Shown: positions 49,601 through 58,600 of the stretch, piece by piece | How positions within the stretch are numbered: position 1 is the first letter of the stretch | Layout of the letters: every line of letters begins with the position of its first letter | Assembly: GCF_001625305.1 (NCBI RefSeq) | Contig: NW_017803490.1 | Coordinates: 656,049-720,048, forward strand | Direction of reading: 5' to 3' | DNA from: Branchiostoma belcheri | Taxonomy: Eukaryota > Chordata > Leptocardii > Amphioxiformes > Branchiostomatidae | DNA: 64,000 nt | The notes under the pieces: model-generated | Databases searched by the model: none | Told to the model about the DNA's origin: nothing | Seen by the model: only the letters and a program-made list of their open reading frames with translations | Made by a program: the position numbers and the translations under genes

Positions 49601-52600
49601 AACCTGTCTGCCAGAGACAGGGTCATCTTCCTGTGGGTCGCACTGTTGGTCGAGTGTGGTCTGGAAACAGAGACAAACACAGTCAGAGCTAAGCATGAAA
49701 CTTCATCTGTGATGGTACAAGTCTGGTAAAGACTAAGCTTTAACTTCCAACACTAAGACTACAAGAATTGTCGTATGACCCGCTACATACGGTCAAATGT
49801 CTTTTCCGTCACGTTCCAAGAGTAGATGGGTCCATTCTGTGAACAAGGTTGATGGAGTCAACCGAAAATTTGGGTAAGTCCCAATTCTGTATCTAAGTGT
49901 TGGAAGTTAAAGCTTAGTCTTTATTTCATACACTCAGAGCTAGTTTGATATCCATATCTCTTTTTTCTTCTAGATTACTTCTTCGATACAAAGCATTTCT
50001 GATAGCTGAAGACACTTGATTTTTTCCTTTGATACATTCTAATATGAAACAGTTAGGTATACATGTAGACTTAGAGAGTTTTTGTACCTTCAGTTGTTGT
50101 TCCTAATTGTTAGTTTTTCCATCTATCAATGCAGTGGTTTGATTAAAAGTTCAAAATTCATTGTTTATATTTCAACCCAGCCTTTTGTGTTGACTTCATG
50201 GCTCCTATTATTGCATTTGGGGTTATAAAAATAAGGATGCCTAGACCTGTTTTTATTTCTTAAATTTTTTTTCACCCTGTCGCTTCATATTTTTCTGAAA
50301 AAGTCTGAGAACCAACAAATTAAATTGGTATGGCCTTACTTTCAATGGTAAACGAGACACTATCCAAAGCATAAACATCTTATTTGCAGCTTCTGATTGG
50401 CTGTACCTGAAGGACAGTTTAGTTTTGAAGACGGCCTGTCCGACCAATCCCGTGCCCTGTCTGATGAAGAGATGGTTGTGGTCGCCCTGGAGAGACGTCT
50501 TGTGTACGTCAAATATCTCATTCCCCAGATGGAGGGACATGCTGCAACATGGAGAACACATCTGTCAGAGGATGTCATTTTACAAGCAACTCTCTTTCTC
50601 TTCTACTGTGTTCTGTATTGTCTAAGACCTGATCATTGTATATATAGTGGTTTTATGATGTTATTCTTCTCCAGTAATACTAGCACGTCGGCAGAACGTA
50701 CTGCACCTGCGCGAAACCCGTAATGTATTGTACATAGCATTTCGGCAGAATGTCTCATATAAGGTTGTATTCGCTCATATAAGGTTAGCATTTCGACAGT
50801 AGTTTCCAAATGTTATGTCGGAAAGAATATCCTCTGCAACAGGCAAAATTCTGATGCAACGTTGACCAAAAACCCAACGAAAAACGCGAAAATACAGGGT
50901 TCTGCGCAGGCGGAGTACGTTCTGCCGACGTGCTGGTAATACTGATTTTAGATTGTTTAGCTGTTGTATTCTTGATGTGATAAGTTTTTATGATGTATTT
51001 TATCGCTGATGATGCAGATATATGTAGGATTCTATGCTATCTATTTGTAATAACTGGGCGCAAGTTGTAAATACTCGACATATTTCATGCACTTAATCAA
51101 TAAATGTGACATGCCAGTCAATATTTAATAAAATCTGAATCTTCTGCATCTGCAGTCTTGGAAAAGTCCTACAACTGCAATTGGAGTATTCCATAAATTA
51201 ACAACTTCTTGTTTCAATATGTCATATATGTAATTTCTTTTCTCCACAAAACAAGGACAAATAAAATGGATTGTTATCATTTTGTTATCATTCAGTTCTG
51301 TAAGACGAAATTCCATGTCAATGCTTCACATGCGGTGCTTAAAATGAATGAATGAATGAATGAATGAATGAATGAATGAAGACCTTTATTGCACATTTTT
51401 GCCACACTTGGCTAAGTACAGGTCACAACAAAACAACATGAATGGATACAGTTAATAGATACAAAAGTAACTAGAAAGGCCGACATTTGCTTGAGAGCAA
51501 ATGCAGCAGATGGCTTCACCACATCCCCCATATCGAAAATGGATCTATCCTACGATGGCTGCCAATAGTCTACACCCCCATGCAGCAATGGAACCTTCCA
51601 ATGCCGGAAATAGCCAAAAAGCCCTATTTTGCATAACTTTAAAGTGGTGTATGTCAAAATCGAGAATGACATTCTTTGGACATGTGTCCAAGGTATCCCC
51701 ATACCAAATTTCAGGTCATTCGGATTTAATATTAGGGCACAGGAGCCAAAAATGTACATTTTTGGTCCGAAAATAGCAAAAAAGCCCTATTTTACACAAT
51801 TTTAAAGTGGTATATGTCAAAATCGTGAATGGCATTCTTTGGACATGTGTCCAAGGTATCCCCATACCGAATTTCAGGTCATTCAGATTTAATATTAGGG
51901 CACAGGAGCCAAAAATGTACATTTTTGGTCCGAAAATAGCCAAAAAGCCTTATTTTTCCCAATTATAAAGTGGTGTATGTCAAAAGCTTGAATGACTTTT
52001 TGTAGACATATGTCCAAGGTATCCCCATACCAAATTTCAGGTCATTTGGTTTTAGTACCTGGGAACCAGATCTCAAAATGTATATTTTTTGCCTGAAAAT
52101 GGCCAAAAAACCCAAATGAAACAATTTTTCAAAAAAATGAAAAAAACGCGTCAGGGTATTTGCCCACTCTACCTTCATGCCAAATTTTGTGTTATTTGGC
52201 CTGAAAATGGCAGAGATGAATCCATTTAAAGAAATGGCAGGAGGAGAAGGAGAAGGAGAAGAAACATGAGGGAACACAATATGTCTTCACCACTTTGTGG
52301 TGAAGCCATAATTAGCGGTTGCTAATATAGACAGGTTTGCGTTGTACATAGTCATTGTAGTGTAACTTACAATATGTTTTTTGTGTGTGCTTTACCTTTT
52401 ACAGGGTTCCTTCTCATCCTTTTCTAATCCCCACTTACCTTGTAAACAATTTCGTCATCAATATACTAACAAAAGAACAATAGTTACCGTTACACCCAAA
52501 ACAAAATTTCACTTCTTTATGACTTCTCTATGCCCCATGACCTTTAACCTTTTGAGGGTCATGCAGGCGTCAACAGCGCCCTCCCCACGCCTTGCCCACC

Positions 52601-55600
52601 TACCTACCGAACTACCTACCTACCTACCGAACTACCTACCTACCTACCTACCTACCGAACTACCTACCTACCTACCCTCGCAAATGCAAGGTGATGTTTC
52701 TGCACTTCTCAAAAACTGTGCCACCACTACCCTCACTAAAAATTGACAACTACCCCCTAGTACAAGTTCAAGTAGCTAAACTCCTGGGGCTCCATATACA
52801 AGCTGACCTAAAATGAAACACCCAGGTGGACCACATGGCCAAGAAAGGAAGCCAGAGGCTTTTCTTCTTGAGAAGACTCAAATCTTTCGGAGTTACTAGA
52901 GAAGATCTTGTCACCATATATACAAGTTTTGTCCGACCCACTTGTGAGTACGCTGTCCCAGTTTGGCAACCAGCCATTACACAGTCCCAAAGACGTCAAC
53001 TGGAAAGAATACAGCGAAGGGCTTTTCGAATCATCCTTGGGCCTGACTNNNNNNNNNNNNNNNNNNNNTTTCAAAAAAATGAAAAAAACGCGTCAGGGTA
53101 TTTGCCCACTCTACCTTCATGCCAAATTTTGTGTTATTTGGCCTGAAAATGGCAGAGATGAATCCATTTAAAGAAATGGCAGGAGGAGAAGGAGAAGGAG
53201 AAGAAACATGAGGGAACACAATATGTCTTCACCACTTTGTGGTGAAGCCATAAATATCGTTACATAAATTCAACTTCTCCTCGTTTTTCAGTTATTGTAG
53301 AAATAAAGGAACAGATTTGGTTTTCGATGGATGGTTGGTCTAGTTGCATAAATGAACTACATGCAAAAGGCCAGTATCGGAGTCACTAATATCATAGATA
53401 AAAAAATGCAGAACAGTTCTGATTTCAACTACATGTACAACCACATGCTCAAACTCAAAGTCTAAAACAATTTCTGTATTAGTAGGCCATGATTCTCCTA
53501 ATTAACAAGTGCTTGACATGGAGCCTCTCAAGGTCCAATCAGGAGCTTGGAGCTTGATTAAATCAGTCTTACCTTCCATCTGACCACTTGACGACCCTGG
53601 CGTTACTTTCTCTTGTCTCTAAACCATTTTCATCCACAGTCTTACGCCATCGGATGGTGTTTTCTACCTGTAGGAGATTTGGTCATGTTTAGCAAGGAGG
53701 CTATGGTAGGGGTTAACAGTGATTGTGTCCACCTCTTGTTAAATAGTGCCACATTCTCCCCCAAGTACAGCCTCTACTCTCTGAAATCATATTTTCCAAG
53801 CCTGAAATTTGTAACTGATACCTAAGTGGTGAGGCAAGCAGATACAGGATCGACAGTTCAAAGGTTCAATTCCTGACATTACTGGCTAGACATTGTGTCC
53901 TTGTGAAAGCCACTTAATTAGCACAATACTTAAAGGCATCCAGTGCAGTTTTTAGGGCTTGGAAACCCAATTTTTCAAAGCCAAGATTCTAGTCATTTAT
54001 CTATAGCTACATACTGAGTTGAAACCACACTATCACAATATATACTGACCCTCATAGAGCAAAAAATCCCAAAATTCTGATGGAAAATAGTTACTGGAAG
54101 GACCCTTGGCTGATTTTTAGGGTACCACCCAGAAAATAAAGGACTCATCTTGGGGCTTGTTTCTGCAGTTTTAAACGCCCAGAGTATGAAATACTGATTG
54201 AAATGTACTGATGTAAAGCAATATGTGTCAGCATCACAAGGATTGCCTTATTCAGAATATTTCCAGTTTTGCTGCCCTGAAATCGCATTGGATGCACTCC
54301 AGCAAGGTGACTTTGACTGTGAATCTCACCTTTAGTTTCAACCTTGTTCTTCCCTCTTCGTCCATCATTTCGTCTTCTTCAATCTCGTCCTCATAAAGTA
54401 CAGGGTCAAACGGTCTGAAATCACAGGGAGAGAATTACTTTGGTTCAGGATCAAATTGTACAAGAATGGCAAGACTATATACTACTGTATGACAAAAGAT
54501 GGCTGGCTGTTACATACTGTAAACATGGCTTGAAATACTAGGTGCATGTGAACCTTAGTGCACCCAAAATCAGAGTTGTGCACCTATTTTTTTCTGTGGG
54601 TGTACTGGTCCACCCAAGTATTTTTGCAGGAATTTTTAACATTAGAAATGTATAATAGTATACCAGATATTCTTGGTTTCTAAGCGTCAGAAAAATGATA
54701 AAATATTTGTTGTAGTACTTGTTTGAGATTTTGAAGTTTGCTCCCATTTTAGATTCAAGTTCAGAAGAGGAGCAGTATGACCTGCAATTAGGTTTTGTTT
54801 CATATGGTGACCCTAATTTTCTAGGTTGGGTGCACCAGTGCACCTATTCCCAAAAATGAATTTCGAACCCTGGTAAACTTTAAAATGTCCAGTGTTTTTT
54901 TAATCATAGTGACCTCTCTACTGTGAAATGTGGTGGCGTCAGATGGCCCTGTGGCTAGGTGAGCGAACACAACATCAAGAGGTCACGGGTTTGATTCCCG
55001 GTTGGACGTTGTGTCCCTGAGAAAGACACTTTACATGACTTCCTCACTTCACCCAGGTGTACATAACTGCACATGTTATCTAGCTAGTCCTCCAAACCAT
55101 AGGCTCTGCCCACCTTTCAATGAGCAAAATTTCACTGATAACACATGGGATCGTGTGGCGCAGTCGGTAGCGTGTTCGGCTCAGAACCAAGAGGTCGCGG
55201 GTTTGAATCCTCACAGCCCATGTCACCGATCTTGTGCCCTTGGGAAAGGCACTTTACACGACTTTCTTCACTTCACTCAGGTGTAAATGAGGACCTAACT
55301 TCGGCTAGGGACGTCCCTCGGATAGGACGTTAAATGGAGGTCCCGTGTTTGGGGAGAGCCACACCCCACGCACGTTAAAGAACCCACCGCACTTATCAAA
55401 AATAGTAGGGGTCCTTCCCGGTGTGAGTGGTTCAAACCTTACAGTCTGGTCTTACGCAGCTTGTACATGTATGTACATGTGCAAAACTGGTGTGTTATGC
55501 CTAAAGGCGGTTTACTGGTTATGCCAAACAAACAAACAAACAAACAACAATTTGTAGGATGTGACAGTGCCATACCTTGTCTCCACACTGAGAAAGTTTG

Positions 55601-58600
55601 GCAGCTTGACGAAGTGTTGGGAGTTTCCCAGGTTGAGTTTGATGCGAGGCATCTCCACATCGATCCTGGTCTCAGGTGCAGGTTCCTCCTCAGCCTCACC
55701 ACCCTCCTCCATCGGCTCCCCCTAGCAGAACGGACAAGAATTGCACATTTTAAAGGTAAAACTTTTGTCTGTCTACTGTAGAAGATCAGAGAGACTGGTC
55801 AAAAGCTCTAGGTAAGAGCATTTCTCTTTTTATGTTAGAACAAAAGTTTTACCTTTAAACATGTAACCACCAACACAGAAGCACTTTTATGAAAGAATTG
55901 CACATGTTCACAATGCTATCTAAGGCCACACTGGTTTAACTTTATGGATGACATCCACGCGCGCATTGTTTTTCGCCTGTTCTCAAAAAAATAAAAAAGA
56001 AAGATCACATCCTCCAAGGCTCTGGCCTGGCATAGTTAGTGACAAAACGGAGCCAGTGGTAACTCTGGAGGATGGCACCCAGGCTACCGAAGTTCCACGA
56101 CTCAAGAACTCAGTACATACGTACAGTGCCGATTCATAAATTCCTCGAAAGGTCAGCATGTAACGTTTTGTACTAAAAGTCGCTATATACTGCCAAATTC
56201 ACAATACAGGTACCAGCTTTGTATTCCTGTGGTTTCAGTAGCATTTTCATTTTAGGCCGGAATTTTTTTTTGCCCGCGCGCACTAGTATGAGGGTCTTCA
56301 GAGGATGCCATCCATAAAATTAAGTGGGTGTGGTCTAACAATATGAATGAATGAATGAATGACTGGTTCATTTGATCAACATCAACATGATCCTTTAAAA
56401 GTACATCGCAGCCAAATAAAGTGGCTGAATTACATACTTTTCACATAAAGAGTTAGGCTATATAGAAATTGGCATTTGGTTCAAATATTAATATTTACAT
56501 ATAAATTAATAATTATAAATAATAATAATAACGTTCTAAATGTGGAGAGGTTACTGTTACTGTTACTGTTCGTTTAGTAGTTTTATCATGTACGGAATAG
56601 GACTGTTCTTGTATCTGTTTGTTCGTGCTTTGAATGTGGACAGAAGGTGTTTATTTCTAGTGTCTCTGGAGCTGACATCGCCGCGGGAAGGAGGAAACCA
56701 GTTTCAATATGCTTCTCTTCTGTGATTTAGTGTGAAGGTAAACATAAAAAAGAAGATGATCCCTTCTTACATCTTCTCCTAAAGCCTTTTTGATCTCCTC
56801 TCCTATCTTGGCGTCTCCCTCATCGCCACTTTCCTCAGAAATGTCATCTGCGTCTCCGAACAAGTCATCAGCTGCAGCTGCTACAGGTGTTGCACCTGGA
56901 AAGGCAAAACAAACAAAAACAAGAGATTTCAGTCAGAGTTGAACAAGTTTTCAAAAATTCTATTGGGCAAGTGCATGGTCAATTTCACTTGCCCAAAATA
57001 ATGACATATTTCAGGGCTGGAAATACTGGGTGCATGTGCCCCTTAGTGCACCCAAAATTGGACTTGTGCAACCAATTTTTTTCTATGGGTGCACTGGTGC
57101 ACCTATGGGTGCACTGGTGCACCTACATATTTTTGTAGGTATTTTTGTACATATCAAATGTATAATGGTATACAGAATATTCTTGGTGCAGGTAGACATC
57201 AGAAATACCTGCATAGCCCAAACTTTACCTGCACTAACTTACATATATGCAAGTTGTATTTCCAGCCCTGCCAGTGTCTATGATAGAAGACTGAGATATC
57301 ATACCTCCACCCTCCCCTTCGCTGTCAGAGCCAAGTCCAAGCCCTGCAGGCCCGCCCTCATCACTTGACGCTGCTGCTTTCTTTGGTCTCCGTCCAATCA
57401 CACTGTCATCACTGTCACTGTCGGAACCCTTAACTACAGATGGGTCAAGCGTAGAAATGTTAAATAGAGCTACATGCACCTTAACAAATTAGGTACAGGT
57501 ACCTAAACCAGTTTGGTCAATAATCTGTAAGTTATACATGTAGCCAATTGCAAATGTCTTCTTTCTTTTAGGCAAAGATCTTCAGTTTTTGTTGCACAAA
57601 ATTCTACACTTTTGATAAGCCTTGCAATGTTTTTGTTTGAACACCTGCACTCAACTAACACATTCAGCTTTCATATACAGATAAGGCCACACCAATTTAA
57701 TTCTTGGTTAACGGACTTTTCTACAAAAATAATGGAGCGGGCGGGGGAAAAAAAAATTAAAATAAAAACAGGCCTAGGCATCCTATTATGACCCAAAATT
57801 GTAAGATAGGAGCCATTAAGTCAACACACCAGGCTGGTTCAAAATTTTGACAATTTTGAACTTTTAATGATACCACTGCATTGAAAGATGGAATGACTTT
57901 AACAAGAAGTATGAAAAGGACTGTTTTCAACTGTTCAGGGCAAAATATGAGCATTTTGCAGTTGATTCTGAATTTTTATTTTTATTTGCAAATCAGAAAA
58001 AAATGAAGCGGCGAATCCGTTAACCAAGAAATTAAATTGGTGTGGCCTAATTTAAATCTAGAAAAATTAAAGAACTTAAGAGATTAATACTTAATTTTTT
58101 CAGACTTTCATAACATCTTTGTTCCGCAACAATATTCCATGAGGTCTAAGTACTAAGTAAAGAGTACAATTTGCTTTATGAAATACATATACAGATAAAT
58201 ATCCATATAGGAAAGTTATAGATGTTCAGTAATTAATACAGTAACTTAATTTTGTAGACTTTCATAACATCTTTGTTCCACAACAATATTCCATGAGGTC
58301 TAAGTACGAACAGTACAATTTGCTTTATGAAACAATTTTATAATAGTAGTACGTGTATTATGAATTAAGGAAGAAAAGTGCAAAATTGAAAGTTTACCAG
58401 ATTTCTTTTCTGCATCTGACCCACTTCCAGCCTTCTCCACTTCATTCCCTGACTGGCTCCTCTCATCATCTGATTGGTCCCTCCCCTCCTTCTCTGATTG
58501 GCTGCCTGCCTCATCACCTGACCTGACACCACCTTCTTCTTCTCCTGATTGGTCACCTCTCGGACCCTCATCTCCTGATTGGTCACCTTGTGGGCCCTCG

